A model generated the notes under the pieces. That model was not told the origin of the DNA and did not search any database. It saw only the letters and a program-made list of their open reading frames with translations. 64,000 nucleotides of DNA from Herbinix sp. (GTDB lineage: Bacteria > Bacillota > Clostridia > Lachnospirales > Lachnospiraceae): the NCBI GenBank assembly GCA_029240245.1, contig JARBTJ010000012.1:16325-80324 (forward strand). Reading direction: 5' to 3'. The stretch's first letter is position 1. The number at the start of each line of letters is the position of its first letter. This document shows positions 1 through 9,263 of this stretch, piece after piece. A program made the translations under genes and the position numbers.

Positions 1-21
1 TTAAATTATAATTATGATAAC

Positions 22-78
22 AAATTTGGTTAAAGAGTTAAAAGCTCCTTCGGTGCTTTCGGCACTTTAACCAAATTT
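22..78. repeat. Stem-loop, short family-A interspersed element
   Basis: Arms AAATTTGGTTAAAG (22-35) and CTTTAACCAAATTT (65-78) pair perfectly over 14 bases. The loop carries AAAAGCTCCTTCGGTGCTTT, which closely matches the left end of the longer element at 31622 (AAAAGCACCTGCGGTGCTTT). This copy looks like an internally deleted member of that family. It could alternatively act as a terminator for a gene left of the window, but no T-tract follows. Confidence 0.5.
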
Positions 79-84
79 CAAACA

Positions 85-160
85 TAAAAAAACAATGCAA
101 TTCAATTACGAAAAAACAATGCAATTACAATGCAATAATAAAAACAATGCAATTATGAAA
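85..160. repeat. Imperfect A-rich tandem repeat
   Basis: The motif AAAACAATGCAATTA recurs at least three times with variable spacing and a partial copy. It lies in non-coding DNA between the stem-loop at 22-78 and the promoter at 349. Function unknown; probably slippage-generated. Confidence 0.5.
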
Positions 161-348
161 ACATGTTATAACGTGATAGAATAAATCATAGGTGACGTTA
201 CGAAGGTTATTCCGCATGCTTCAATACTTAAGCGACTGATTATAGAATAGTAACAGCACCTATTATTTAAATTAAATTTAAGTGGTTTTTGATTTAAGTA
301 TATATGGTAATTAATACTACATAACATAGAAAAATGCACTAGTATATA

Positions 349-377
349 TTGACAACAAGACTTTATAAGATTATAAT
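349..377 (+). promoter_or_regulatory. Perfect sigma-A promoter for the nitronate monooxygenase gene
   Basis: TTGACA (349-354), a 17-base spacer and TATAAT (372-377) match the vegetative consensus at every position. The start would fall near 384. Immediately there, CCGGTG-GAAA-CACCGG (385-400) can form a six-pair stem with a GNRA loop at the very 5' end of the transcript, an arrangement that often protects mRNA. The leader to the ATG at 521 is about 137 bases. Confidence 0.75.
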
Positions 378-520
378 AAGGTTACCGGTGGAAACACCGG
401 ATTTTATCAGATGAATAGTTTGACAATCAAAGTAAATGAATGGGATTATTAACGAAACCTAAAATAGATTAAATTTTATATAGTTAGTGCCGTAAGTAAA
501 CGGAGGAATGGAGGTTAATT

Positions 521-1576
521 ATGAAAATGAAACCATTAATCATCGGGGATTTAATAGCAAAAATACCTATTATTCAAGGTGGAATGGGTGTTGGTGTAAG
601 CAGATCTAAGCTGGCTGCCGCTGTTGCAAGAGAGGGTGGCATTGGGATTATTTCAACCGCCCAGATTGGGTATGATGAACCGGATTTTCAAAAGCATCAG
701 GTAGATTCCAATATTATAGCTGTAGAAAAACATATCAAGTTAGCAAAAGCAAATGCAGAAGGCGGAGTGGTAGGAGTTAATATCATGGTAGCTACCAAGC
801 AATATGAAAGATATGTCAAGGCAGCCTGTGAAGCGGGAGCCGATGTTATTATCTCAGGAGCCGGACTGCCGATTTCACTTCCCGAACTGGTGAAAGGTTT
901 CAAGACAAAAATTGCTCCGATTGTTTCAAGCATAAGAGCTGCATCGGTCATACTTAAAATGTGGGATAAAAAATATCAGACAACTGCAGATTTTATCGTA
1001 ATTGAAGGACCTCGTGCGGGCGGTCATTTAGGATTTAGCAAGGATCAATTGGATCATATAGAAGAAATGGACTATGACGCAGAAATGAAGGGCATTATTG
1101 AATATAAGAAGGAATTCGAGGAAAAATATCAAAAGGATATACCGGTAGTGATTGCCGGAGGTATCTTTGACCGGGATGATATCAAGCATGCTTTGGAGCT
1201 TGGTGCGGACGGTGTACAGATAGCGACTAGATTTGTGGTTACAGAGGAATGTGATGCCAGCCAGGAATATAAAAATGCTTACTTAAATTCAAAAAAAGAA
1301 GATGTAAAGATCGTAATCAGTCCGGTAGGTATGCCGGGTCGTGCAATCATCAATCCGTTTTTAAAAAGGGTAGAGGAAGGCAAACTGGTGATTCATAAAT
1401 GTTTTAACTGTTTAGAGCATTGTAATCCGAAAGAAGCACCTTATTGCATCACTAAGGCGTTAATCGATGCGGTACAGGGTAACATTGAAGAAGGATTAAT
1501 TTTTTGCGGCGATAATGTACATCGACTGAAAGAAATGACAACGGTGAAAGCCATCTTTGAGGAGTTAGTATTCTAA
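521..1576 (+). CDS. Nitronate monooxygenase / NAD(P)H-dependent flavin oxidoreductase
   Basis: A 351-residue TIM-barrel flavoprotein of the nitronate monooxygenase (2-nitropropane dioxygenase) superfamily, which also contains the enoyl-ACP reductase FabK. The FMN-binding IQGGMGVGVS segment is at residues 18-27, and a GPRAGGHLG segment near 160-170 carries the histidine typical of the family. A second phosphate-binding stretch (VIAGGIFDRDD) follows near 210. The C-terminal cysteine cluster CFNCLEHCNPKEAPYC is seen in clostridial members. A TGGAGG site precedes the ATG. The gene appears monocistronic, with its own strong promoter and a palindromic terminator. No fatty-acid synthesis genes are adjacent, so a FabK role is not supported; the physiological substrate is unknown. 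Confidence 0.88.
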   Translation: MKMKPLIIGDLIAKIPIIQGGMGVGVSRSKLAAAVAREGGIGIISTAQIGYDEPDFQKHQVDSNIIAVEKHIKLAKANAEGGVVGVNIMVATKQYERYVKAACEAGADVIISGAGLPISLPELVKGFKTKIAPIVSSIRAASVILKMWDKKYQTTADFIVIEGPRAGGHLGFSKDQLDHIEEMDYDAEMKGIIEYKKEFEEKYQKDIPVVIAGGIFDRDDIKHALELGADGVQIATRFVVTEECDASQEYKNAYLNSKKEDVKIVISPVGMPGRAIINPFLKRVEEGKLVIHKCFNCLEHCNPKEAPYCITKALIDAVQGNIEEGLIFCGDNVHRLKEMTTVKAIFEELVF

Positions 1577-1590
1577 CGCATAATCATCAC

Positions 1591-1628
1591 GAGCTGCGGT
1601 AAACATAAATTTATGTTTACCGCAGCTC
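1591..1628 (+). terminator. Perfect 38-base palindromic terminator
   Basis: GAGCTGCGGTAAACATAAA (1591-1609) is followed without a gap by its exact reverse complement (1610-1628), then TTATATTTA. The RNA would form a very stable hairpin 15 bases after the stop codon at 1576. Confidence 0.75.
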
Positions 1629-1888
1629 TTATATTTACGCGAAGATAAAGTGAAGTATCAGTCAAGCGAGGTTTGAGTTGATACAAACGCAAGAATAAAT
1701 TACCAAAAGCATGATAAATGTGATTTGTATCACAGAAATATATGGTTTTTTTTATTAAAATAATAGAAAGATAAGATTATGAGGTTAGTTTATGAGATTA
1801 TTTTCTATTTTAATCATATATAAATTGAATCGAAACATTCTGATATGATAAAATACGATATACATTCCCATAACAGGAGGTAAGAATA

Positions 1889-2119
1889 ATGAGTGGAGAA
1901 CGTTTGAATTTAAATAAAACCGTATATGAACTCTGCAGTGAATATCCTGAGCTGCCACAGGTATTGGCCCAACTTGGGTTTATAGATATCACAAAGCCGG
2001 GCATGTTAAACACGGTCGGTAGATTTATGACACTCTCCAAGGGTGCTGCAGCAAAAAAGATTGATCTTGAACAGGTGAAAACAACACTCAGGGATCATGG
2101 ATATGAGATAGAAGATTAA
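1889..2119 (+). CDS. DUF1858 domain protein
   Basis: A 76-residue soluble protein that is essentially one DUF1858 domain: an N-terminal NLNKTVYELCSEYPELPQVLAQLGF stretch (given here only by its start and end, residues about 6-30) with the family pattern of a helix ending in a conserved LGF, then LSKGAAAKKIDLEQV. DUF1858 is often fused to a CxxC hybrid-cluster or DUF438 protein; here it stands alone, while a DUF438 protein lies 6 kb downstream. AGGAGG sits 8 bases before the ATG. It is separated from gnd by about 157 bases, so co-transcription is possible but not shown. Biochemical function unknown. Confidence 0.8.
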   Translation: MSGERLNLNKTVYELCSEYPELPQVLAQLGFIDITKPGMLNTVGRFMTLSKGAAAKKIDLEQVKTTLRDHGYEIED

Positions 2120-2276
2120 TGTAATAGCAAACGACACCGATTTATGAAATGTATGTGCATCCTATCATCCGGTAAAGAGATTCAAGCAGGAGGATTATAT
2201 TTATAACTTTTTGCGACTATAATGATTTATATGAATTACATAGGAGATCTATGATTCGTAACAAGGAGGAAGTATT

Positions 2277-3686
2277 ATGAGAAAGCAACAGGTAGGAGTC
2301 ATTGGACTTGCAGTAATGGGAAAAAATTTGGCACTTAATATCGCGGAACACGGATTTACGGTATCAGTTTATAATCGGTCACCGGAAAAGACGGATGAAA
2401 TGCTCGAGGATGCGAAAACAGAAGGCTTAAATGACCGTGTAACAGGAAATTACACTTTAGAGGAATTTGTTGCATCTCTTGAGTTACCAAGAAAGATTAT
2501 TCTGATGGTAAAAGCCGGGGAAGCCGTGGATGACACGATTAAGCTGCTACTTCCGTTAATCTCAAAAGGTGATTTACTGATGGATGGCGGAAACTCCTAT
2601 TATCCTGATACTATGCGAAGAAGCATGGAACTAGAGGAGCTCGGTTATCATTACCTCGGAACCGGTATATCCGGCGGAGAAGAAGGTGCCAGAAAGGGAC
2701 CATCCATTATGCCCGGAGGTAAACTCATGGCATATCATATGATGGAGGAGCTTTTAACAACGATCTCAGCAAAGGCGGAGAATGAACCCTGCTGCACTTA
2801 TATCGGAGAAAACGGAGCCGGCCATTTTGTTAAAATGGTTCATAACGGAATTGAATATGCGGATATGCAGCTGATCAGCGAAGCTTACTTTATCCTAAAG
2901 CAATTGCTTCATCTGACTCCACCGGAGTTTCACGAAATATTTAAGGAATGGAATAAGGGTGAGTTAAATAGTTATCTGATTGATATTACAGCAGATATTT
3001 TTACAAAGAAGGATACGGAAACCGGAAAATATATCGTAGATCTTATCCTGGATTCTGCCGGCCAGAAGGGTACCGGTAAATGGACCGGACAGATTTCACT
3101 TGATCTGGGCGTACCGGCTTCAACGATTACCATTGCTGTTTTTGAACGCTATTTATCCTCCATGAAGAAAGAGCGTATAGCAGCAGCAAATATTCTGACA
3201 GGACCTAGTGTAACCACAGAGAAATCAAAGGATTTAATAGAATCCGTACGAAAAGCACTATATGCAAGTAAAATATGTGTCTATGCACAGGGATTTGGAC
3301 TGCTTCGGGCTGCTTCCGAAAAGTTTGGATGGAATTTAAAATACGGTGAGATAGCGAAAATCTTCCGTGGAGGCTGCATCATCCGGGCACAATTTTTAAA
3401 TGAGATATCAAAGGCCTATGAGAAGAATCCGACGTTAGTAAATTTATTACTGGAGGATTATTTTAAGGATTGTGTTAACAGGTATCAACCGGAGTGGAGA
3501 GAGGTAATAATAACAGCAATTAAAAACGGAATTCCGGTACCTGCCTTCTCCAGTGCATTGGCGTATTATGACAGTTACCGTAGCGCAGAACTGCCGATGA
3601 ATTTACTTCAGGCACAAAGGGATTATTTTGGAGCGCATACGTACCAGCGAATCGATAAAGAGGGTAGTTTCCATACCCAGTGGTAA
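2277..3686 (+). CDS. gnd: 6-phosphogluconate dehydrogenase, decarboxylating
   Basis: Oxidises and decarboxylates 6-phosphogluconate to ribulose 5-phosphate, the second dehydrogenase step of the oxidative pentose phosphate pathway. At 469 residues it has the usual full length. The Rossmann [12 protein letters not shown] segment starts at residue 10, and YNRSPEK after the second strand suggests NADP preference. The signature [19 protein letters not shown] (about 127-145) and the [13 protein letters not shown] substrate helix are intact, and the C-terminal tail is family-typical ([12 protein letters not shown]). AAGGAGGAA precedes the ATG. zwf follows after 31 bases, so the two probably form one transcript. 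Confidence 0.97.
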   Translation: MRKQQVGVIGLAVMGKNLALNIAEHGFTVSVYNRSPEKTDEMLEDAKTEGLNDRVTGNYTLEEFVASLELPRKIILMVKAGEAVDDTIKLLLPLISKGDLLMDGGNSYYPDTMRRSMELEELGYHYLGTGISGGEEGARKGPSIMPGGKLMAYHMMEELLTTISAKAENEPCCTYIGENGAGHFVKMVHNGIEYADMQLISEAYFILKQLLHLTPPEFHEIFKEWNKGELNSYLIDITADIFTKKDTETGKYIVDLILDSAGQKGTGKWTGQISLDLGVPASTITIAVFERYLSSMKKERIAAANILTGPSVTTEKSKDLIESVRKALYASKICVYAQGFGLLRAASEKFGWNLKYGEIAKIFRGGCIIRAQFLNEISKAYEKNPTLVNLLLEDYFKDCVNRYQPEWREVIITAIKNGIPVPAFSSALAYYDSYRSAELPMNLLQAQRDYFGAHTYQRIDKEGSFHTQW

Positions 3687-3717
3687 ATAATTACGAACGA
3701 ACAGGAGGAATATGCTT

Positions 3718-5220
3718 ATGATGGATTATATAGAAAGCGGTGATGTGAAAATGTCTGCTATATTAGTGATTTTCGGAGGTACCGGAGACTTGACACACCG
3801 GAAATTGATACCTTCGCTGTATAATTTGGTCCTGGATAAGCTGCTTCCGGAACATTTTGCCGTAGTTTGCGTCGGTAGAAGGGATAAAACCTTGGAGGAA
3901 TACCGAAAGGATATCAAGGAATCCGTCAGCAGGTATTCACGAAATAAAATAGATGAAGATGTCTGGAGCAAGCTTCAGAATATGATTTACTATTATCAAT
4001 TTGACTTTACGGATACGGAAGGGTTCGGTGGCTTAAAGTATTTCCTGGAGGACATAGATCAAAAACATAAAACCGAAGGAAACCGGGTGTTTTACCTGGC
4101 TGTTGCACCGGAATATTTTGAAACCATCGTCCATGGTCTGCAAATTGGTAACATGGCTGACAGGCAGGGTGCCTGGAGTAAGCTTGTGATTGAAAAACCC
4201 TTCGGCAAGGATTTAAAAACAGCAAGAAAATTAAACAATAAACTGATTGAAGTATTCGATGAGAATAATATTTACCGGATCGATCATTATCTAGGCAAGG
4301 AAATGATTCAAAATATTATGGTTCTGAGGTTCTGTAATCTGATTTTTGAATCCATCTGGAATAATAAATTTATTGATAATATTCAGATATCTCTGACAGA
4401 AAAACTGGGTGTAAATTCCAGAGGCGGATATTATGAGCATTCCGGTGCGATGCGGGATATGTTGCAAAACCATATTATCCAGATTCTGTCTCTGGTTGCA
4501 ATGGAACCTCCGGTAAATCTAAAGACGGATTCCATCCGTACGGAAAAGTTGAAAGTGATTCAGGCAATTGAGGAAATAACACCGGAGTTTCTGAAAAACA
4601 ATGTTATTTTCGGACAGTATGGAAAGGGATTTATCGATGGAACTCCTGTGCCTTCTTACCGGGAGGAGTTAAATGTTCCAAAGGATTCGAATACGGAAAC
4701 CTTTGTGGCATTAAAGCTTCATATTAATAATTTCCGCTGGGCTGGGACTCCTTTTTATATCAGGACCGGAAAGCGCCTAGGCTCAGGTTCTGCAGAAATA
4801 GTAGTTCAGTTCAAAGACATGCCTAACATTTTATACCTTAAGGATACAGAAATGCAGGAACCGAATCTGCTCGTATTACGTATTCAGCCAAATGTAGGTG
4901 TATTTTTTCAGTTTAATACCAAGGATTTTACGACACATCACGGAATTGTTCCAACCAAGATGGATACCAGCTATGAAACACCAACCCAGGGGAACACACC
5001 GGAGGCATATGAACGTCTGATATATGATATTTTACGTGGTGATGCAACCCTGTTTTCCAGATGGGATGAGGTGGAAGCGGCTTGGACAGTTGCTGACCAG
5101 ATTATACAATACAGAGAACAAAAAAAGTCACAATTTCCAAATTATGATTCGGGTTCTATGGGACCGGTCAAAGCCTTTGAGCTTTTAGCAAAGGACGGAC
5201 GAAAATGGTGGAACATATAG
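3718..5220 (+). CDS. zwf: Glucose-6-phosphate 1-dehydrogenase
   Basis: Catalyses the first step of the oxidative pentose phosphate pathway, glucose 6-phosphate to 6-phosphogluconolactone with reduction of NAD(P). The dinucleotide site IFGGTGDLTHRKLIPSLYNL is near the N-terminus, and the active-site signature RIDHYLGKE is intact near residue 190. At about 500 residues it is full length. Three ATGs lie close together (3712, 3718, 3721); AGGAGG at 3703-3708 is best spaced for 3718. It follows gnd by about 30 bases and precedes the cyclase gene by about 12. No lactonase (pgl) gene is in the window. Confidence 0.96.
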   Translation: MMDYIESGDVKMSAILVIFGGTGDLTHRKLIPSLYNLVLDKLLPEHFAVVCVGRRDKTLEEYRKDIKESVSRYSRNKIDEDVWSKLQNMIYYYQFDFTDTEGFGGLKYFLEDIDQKHKTEGNRVFYLAVAPEYFETIVHGLQIGNMADRQGAWSKLVIEKPFGKDLKTARKLNNKLIEVFDENNIYRIDHYLGKEMIQNIMVLRFCNLIFESIWNNKFIDNIQISLTEKLGVNSRGGYYEHSGAMRDMLQNHIIQILSLVAMEPPVNLKTDSIRTEKLKVIQAIEEITPEFLKNNVIFGQYGKGFIDGTPVPSYREELNVPKDSNTETFVALKLHINNFRWAGTPFYIRTGKRLGSGSAEIVVQFKDMPNILYLKDTEMQEPNLLVLRIQPNVGVFFQFNTKDFTTHHGIVPTKMDTSYETPTQGNTPEAYERLIYDILRGDATLFSRWDEVEAAWTVADQIIQYREQKKSQFPNYDSGSMGPVKAFELLAKDGRKWWNI

Positions 5221-5232
5221 GAGGCGTTAGAT

Positions 5233-5871
5233 ATGATAATTAATACCAACAACATGTTAATATATGATATATCCATGCCGATTACAAAACAAATGCCTGT
5301 ATATAAAGGGAAGGAGGAGAAACGGCCTAATATAACAGTTGCGGCTGATTTTTCTACAGGTTCGGTTTATGAATCTATACTAACTATGAATTTGCATACC
5401 GGTACGCATTTGGACCGTCCCCTGCATATGATTCCGAATGGAAGTACCTTGGAGACACTGGAGTTATCCAAGGTAATCACCCGAGCAAAGATTTTAGATT
5501 TGACGAGCGTGAATGATAAAATTACAGCTGATGATTTAAAGCATAAGAACATAGAAGAAGGGGATTTCGTGCTATTAAAAACCAAAAATTCATTTGAGGA
5601 TATCTTAGAAAATCAATTTATCTACGTTGACCGGACGGGTGCCGAGTATTTAAAAGAAATGAAGATCTGTGGAGTAGGCATCGACAGTCTGGGAATAGAA
5701 CGGAACCAGTCTGAGCATGAGACACATATTATGCTTCTAAACGAGGATATTGTAATATTGGAAGGGTTATGCTTATCGGAAATTGAGGAGGGTGATTATT
5801 TGTTAATCGCTGCTCCGGTGAAGCTAGTGGGTACCGAGGCATCTCCGGTAAGAGCGATTCTGTTAAAATAA
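5233..5871 (+). CDS. Cyclase-family metal hydrolase (kynurenine-formamidase-like)
   Basis: A 212-residue protein of the cyclase/KynB superfamily (PF04199). The diagnostic metal-binding motif LHTGTHLDRPLH is at about residues 55-66, and a downstream E-x-H segment (NQSEHETHIMLL) supplies further ligands. Family members hydrolyse formylated amines, isatins and other cyclic or linear amides. AGGAGG starts 12 bases before the ATG and overlaps the end of zwf, so the gene is very likely translated from the gnd-zwf transcript. No tryptophan catabolism genes are nearby, so a kynurenine role is doubtful. The link to the pentose phosphate pathway, if any, is unknown. Confidence 0.85.
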   Translation: MIINTNNMLIYDISMPITKQMPVYKGKEEKRPNITVAADFSTGSVYESILTMNLHTGTHLDRPLHMIPNGSTLETLELSKVITRAKILDLTSVNDKITADDLKHKNIEEGDFVLLKTKNSFEDILENQFIYVDRTGAEYLKEMKICGVGIDSLGIERNQSEHETHIMLLNEDIVILEGLCLSEIEEGDYLLIAAPVKLVGTEASPVRAILLK

Positions 5872-5882
5872 GATATACTATT

Positions 5883-5930
5883 ATGATATGACTTTTTCGC
5901 AGTATAAACGGAGGATGCATATCATATTTT
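5883..5930 (+). terminator. Possible terminator hairpin after gnd-zwf-cyclase
   Basis: ATGATATG and CATATCAT form arms separated by a long loop, followed by ATTTTGTGTG. The loop is long and the T-run short, so termination is only possible. The remaining DNA to 6160 shows nothing else I recognise. Confidence 0.3.
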
Positions 5931-6160
5931 GTGTGTAATCAAGTGCGGTATCATTAAAACTTTCATTTTCTTTTGTAACATATTTCGACATCTGGAATAT
6001 GATATTAATGTAAACAAAAGATAAAATGAGAGTGCAGAGGCAATCATAAATTCCGTAGCTTAGGTTACAATATGTTTAAATAAATGTATCATCCTGTAAT
6101 CCATGAAACGAAATAAATCATTGCCTATAGCCTCCTGATAAGCGGAATGGAGGTGAATTA

Positions 6161-6511
6161 ATGGGCTGGAAATTAGAAAAAATTGATTTAAGTGGTTATG
6201 ACCAATTGAAACCGAATGAAGAGAGAGATCTTTGTATCGTACTCGATGAAGAGAAACGTGCTGTTATACATGGCGTTGTAAAATTCCCAAATGGAAGACC
6301 AGTCAAAGATGCAGCAGTAAAACTTTTCAAAAAAGTAGGTCACAAAGACTGCAAAGATTCTTGCGAATTAATTCCGGTTACTTTTACATTTACAGACGAT
6401 TGCGGTCAATTCATGTTCGGCGTGGATTCCTGTGTAGATTACGTGTTAAAGGTATTCTATTACAAAGAGGAAAAACCTTTTCCTCCAAGGGATATAGATA
6501 TCGTTGAATAG
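6161..6511 (+). CDS. Small protein with carboxypeptidase-regulatory-like (beta-sandwich) domain
   Basis: A 116-residue protein. Residues about 34-105 resemble the carboxypeptidase regulatory-like/prealbumin fold: a VIHGVVKFPNGRPVKDAAVKL strand-turn-strand (first and last residues quoted) followed by FTDDCGQFMFGVD and YVLKVFYY. There is no signal peptide or membrane segment, so it is probably cytosolic or a spore or surface structural component. It has five cysteines, including DCKDSC. GGAGGTG precedes the ATG. It stands alone with a terminator behind it. Function not known. Confidence 0.7.
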   Translation: MGWKLEKIDLSGYDQLKPNEERDLCIVLDEEKRAVIHGVVKFPNGRPVKDAAVKLFKKVGHKDCKDSCELIPVTFTFTDDCGQFMFGVDSCVDYVLKVFYYKEEKPFPPRDIDIVE

Positions 6512-6538
6512 TGATGAAAAGGATCATTTAGGATAATG

Positions 6539-6582
6539 GGGGCTGTTATGCTATCGTGTATTAGCGACAGCCCTATTATATA
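6539..6582 (+). terminator. Terminator-like hairpin
   Basis: GGGCTGT(6540-6546) pairs with ACAGCCC (6568-6574) with additional imperfect pairing inside, followed by TATTATATA. It lies 28 bases after the stop of the preceding small gene. Confidence 0.5.
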
Positions 6583-6644
6583 AGAAGGATAAAATTCTCT
6601 GACTAAAATGTTCAAAAACAGCATAAGTAGGAAAGGAAATTACA

Positions 6645-7982
6645 ATGAACAAGAGAAATTACGGACTATTTACGGCAGTTACCATGATAACAGGAATAGT
6701 TATTGGTTCTGGTATCTTTTTTAAATCGGATGATATACTGAAGTATACCAATGGTAATGTGTTACTGGGTATCATAGTATTTATCGCTGCAGCAATTGCG
6801 ATCGTATTTGGCTGTCTGGCCATATCACAGCTTGCAACAAGAACGGACAAGCCAGGAGGGCTGGTCGCCTATGCAGAAGAATTTGTTGGCATTAGAAGTT
6901 CCTGTGCTTTTGGATGGTTTCAAACCTTTTTGTACCTGCCAACCTTGGCTGCGGTCGTATCCTGGGTTACTGGTATTTATATCAGCCAGCTGTTTGGTAT
7001 CCCGGCAACCTTAGAAAACTGGACAATCATCGGGACCATCAACATGACATTACTTTTTATTTTGAATGCTTTGTCAGCAAAACTGGGTGGTGTGGTTCAG
7101 AATGCATCCATGATTATCAAGTTGATTCCACTATTGTTAATTGCATTCGCGGGACTTGCTTTTGGTAATCCAGGTAATATTTTTGCGAATGATATTGAAG
7201 CATTTCCGGCTTCCGCAGGTAATTTTACCTGGTTGGCTGCCTTTGCACCGATTGCATTTTCCTTCGACGGTTGGATTGTATCCACTTCGATTTCGAATGA
7301 AATTAAGAATAGCAAGAGGAATCTCCCATTAGCACTTACGATTTCCCCTTTTATCATCCTGATTGCATACATTGCATATTTTGTGGGTATGTCTTTCTTA
7401 ATCGGACCGGATTCCATAATGGAACAAGAAGATGGTTCCGTGTTTACAGCTGCAAATAAATTATTTGGTGGTATCGGAGCGAAAATTATCCTTACTTTTG
7501 TAGTTATCTCTGTACTAGGAACAGCAAATGGCGTTATTTTGGGTTATATCCGAATGCCATTTTCTCTTGCTGTCAGAAAAATGATCCCTGGAAGTAATCA
7601 ATTAGCCAAAGAAGAGAAAAAATTGAACGGGATGCCTCTTAATTCGGCCATATTTGCATATGTGATGTCACTTGCCTGGATGGCAATTCACTACTTTACC
7701 CAGAAATATGGCATGCGCGGGGATGTATCGGAAATATCCATCGGAATCAGTTATTTTAATTATATTATTCTTTATTTTGCTGTTATGCGTCTTGCCCGTA
7801 AGGGTGAAATTAAAAGCAAATACAAAGGTTACGTCATTCCGGTTCTAGCTACCGTGGGATCGTTTGTCATCATTTCCGGCAGCATAACCCATCCTTTGTT
7901 TTTCTATTATGCAGCGATTTGCTTTGGTGTAATGCTGGCAGGTAGTTTGTTCTATCAAAAGAATGAGAAAATTATCATTTAA
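6645..7982 (+). CDS. APC-family amino-acid permease
   Basis: A 445-residue integral membrane protein with about twelve hydrophobic segments and the APC superfamily N-terminus: residues about 12-27 (AVTMITGIVIGSGIFF) match the conserved glycine-rich TM1 break that binds the amino-acid carboxylate. Downstream, FSFDGWIVSTSISNEIKNSKRN is the typical TM6-to-loop region of the LAT-type serine/threonine or basic amino-acid exchangers (first and last residues quoted). The substrate cannot be assigned. AGGAAA precedes the ATG. The gene after it (DUF438 protein) follows by 48 bases and could be co-transcribed. Confidence 0.88.
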   Translation: MNKRNYGLFTAVTMITGIVIGSGIFFKSDDILKYTNGNVLLGIIVFIAAAIAIVFGCLAISQLATRTDKPGGLVAYAEEFVGIRSSCAFGWFQTFLYLPTLAAVVSWVTGIYISQLFGIPATLENWTIIGTINMTLLFILNALSAKLGGVVQNASMIIKLIPLLLIAFAGLAFGNPGNIFANDIEAFPASAGNFTWLAAFAPIAFSFDGWIVSTSISNEIKNSKRNLPLALTISPFIILIAYIAYFVGMSFLIGPDSIMEQEDGSVFTAANKLFGGIGAKIILTFVVISVLGTANGVILGYIRMPFSLAVRKMIPGSNQLAKEEKKLNGMPLNSAIFAYVMSLAWMAIHYFTQKYGMRGDVSEISIGISYFNYIILYFAVMRLARKGEIKSKYKGYVIPVLATVGSFVIISGSITHPLFFYYAAICFGVMLAGSLFYQKNEKIII

Positions 7983-8030
7983 CTTTTATTAAGGTGTGAA
8001 AATAATAGGATTTCCATAAGGAGGTAATCT

Positions 8031-9263
8031 ATGAGTGAATATATTAATAACCGGGAATTTCGTCAAAAAGTACTGAAGGAATTAATACTGGAGCTTCACG
8101 AAGGAAAAAGCGTTGAAGAAGTAAAGGAACGATTTTCAAAGCTGATTGAGGGTATCTCTGCCACTGAAATCTCTGCAATGGAGAACGCACTGATAAAAGA
8201 AGGAATGCCTGTTGCCGAAGTGCAAAGACTTTGTGATGTGCATGCAGCAGTATTTAAAGGCTCCATAGAAGAAATACACCGTCCGGAAAGGGAAGAGGAT
8301 AATCCGGGACATCCGGTACACACCTTTAAAGCAGAAAATCGTGCACTGGAGCGCTTAATCGGTAAAAAAATACGGCCGGCTCTGGAACAATTAAACAAGG
8401 AAGACAGCGATGATTTCAGACAGAATTTAAGCGATAACATGAAATCACTGTGGGAAGTGGATAAGCACTACTTACGAAAAGAAAATCTGCTATTCCCTTA
8501 CATGGAGAAGTATGGTATCACCGCTCCTCCGAAGGTAATGTGGGGTGTTGATGATGAAATCAGATTGGACATCAAGGCTACCATAAAGCTGATATCCGAC
8601 AAAGACGGAAAATTAGAGGACATGAAGCAAAAGGTAGAAAACGCAATAAGCCGTGTGGAGGAAATGATATTTAAGGAAGAAAACATTTTATTTCCAATGG
8701 TACTTGATACTTTGTCCGAGGATGAATGGCTGAAAATAGCAAAGGAAAGTGCTGAAATCGGATTTTGCCTTTATCAGCCGGTCAGGGAGTGGAAGCCGAT
8801 GAAAGTTAATGTGGAAGAGAAGGCGAACGAGCAGGGTGATAAACCGGCAAGTGATGGGTATATTGAATTTGATTCGGGCATTCTGTCCAAAGAAGAAATT
8901 GAAGCCATGCTTAATGCGATGCCGGTGGATGTCACGTTTGTAGACAAGGATGGTATCGTCAAATTTTTCTCCCAGGGCAAGGAACGCATCTTTCCAAGAA
9001 CAAAAGCAGTTATCGGAAGAATGGTGCAGAACTGTCATCCGCCGGCAAGTGTCCATATTGTGGAGCAAATCGTTGCTGATTTAAAATCCGGGAAAAAGGA
9101 TCATGAGGATTTTTGGATCCATATGAAGGGTAAATATGTTCTCATTCGGTATTTTGCTGTTAGAGATAAGAACGGAGAATTTTTGGGAACTTTGGAATTT
9201 ACCCAGGACATTCAACCGATACAGGATATCAGTGGTGAAAAACGTCTTGCCACGCAAGAATAA
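8031..9263 (+). CDS. DUF438 protein with hemerythrin-like and PAS domains
   Basis: A 410-residue cytosolic protein of three parts: an N-terminal DUF438 helical domain (about 10-75), a hemerythrin HHE-like four-helix region (about 95-245, with HPVHTFKAENRAL, DKHYLRKENLLFPYMEKYG and EENILFPM placing His/Glu ligands for a di-iron site), and a C-terminal PAS domain (about 290-400, beginning SKEEIEAMLNAMPVDVTFVD). Members with this order are proposed redox, oxygen or nitric-oxide sensors; no output domain is present, so it likely acts through a partner. AGGAGG precedes the ATG. A DUF1858 protein, often a fusion partner of this family, is encoded at 1889-2119. Confidence 0.87.
   Translation: MSEYINNREFRQKVLKELILELHEGKSVEEVKERFSKLIEGISATEISAMENALIKEGMPVAEVQRLCDVHAAVFKGSIEEIHRPEREEDNPGHPVHTFKAENRALERLIGKKIRPALEQLNKEDSDDFRQNLSDNMKSLWEVDKHYLRKENLLFPYMEKYGITAPPKVMWGVDDEIRLDIKATIKLISDKDGKLEDMKQKVENAISRVEEMIFKEENILFPMVLDTLSEDEWLKIAKESAEIGFCLYQPVREWKPMKVNVEEKANEQGDKPASDGYIEFDSGILSKEEIEAMLNAMPVDVTFVDKDGIVKFFSQGKERIFPRTKAVIGRMVQNCHPPASVHIVEQIVADLKSGKKDHEDFWIHMKGKYVLIRYFAVRDKNGEFLGTLEFTQDIQPIQDISGEKRLATQE

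Larger units (their letters stand above)
1..520. other. Intergenic region at left edge with repeats and a promoter
   Basis: No gene is supported here. It holds a stem-loop with perfect 14-base arms (22-35 and 65-78), an A-rich imperfect tandem repeat (about 85-160), a perfect-consensus promoter (349-377) and a short hairpin at the presumed mRNA 5' end (385-400). A 13-codon frame starting at ATG 411 has no ribosome site and is not called. Confidence 0.7.

Noticed and set aside
411..452. 13-codon ORF in the leader of the nitronate monooxygenase gene
   Set aside because: No ribosome site and no recognisable leader-peptide composition.
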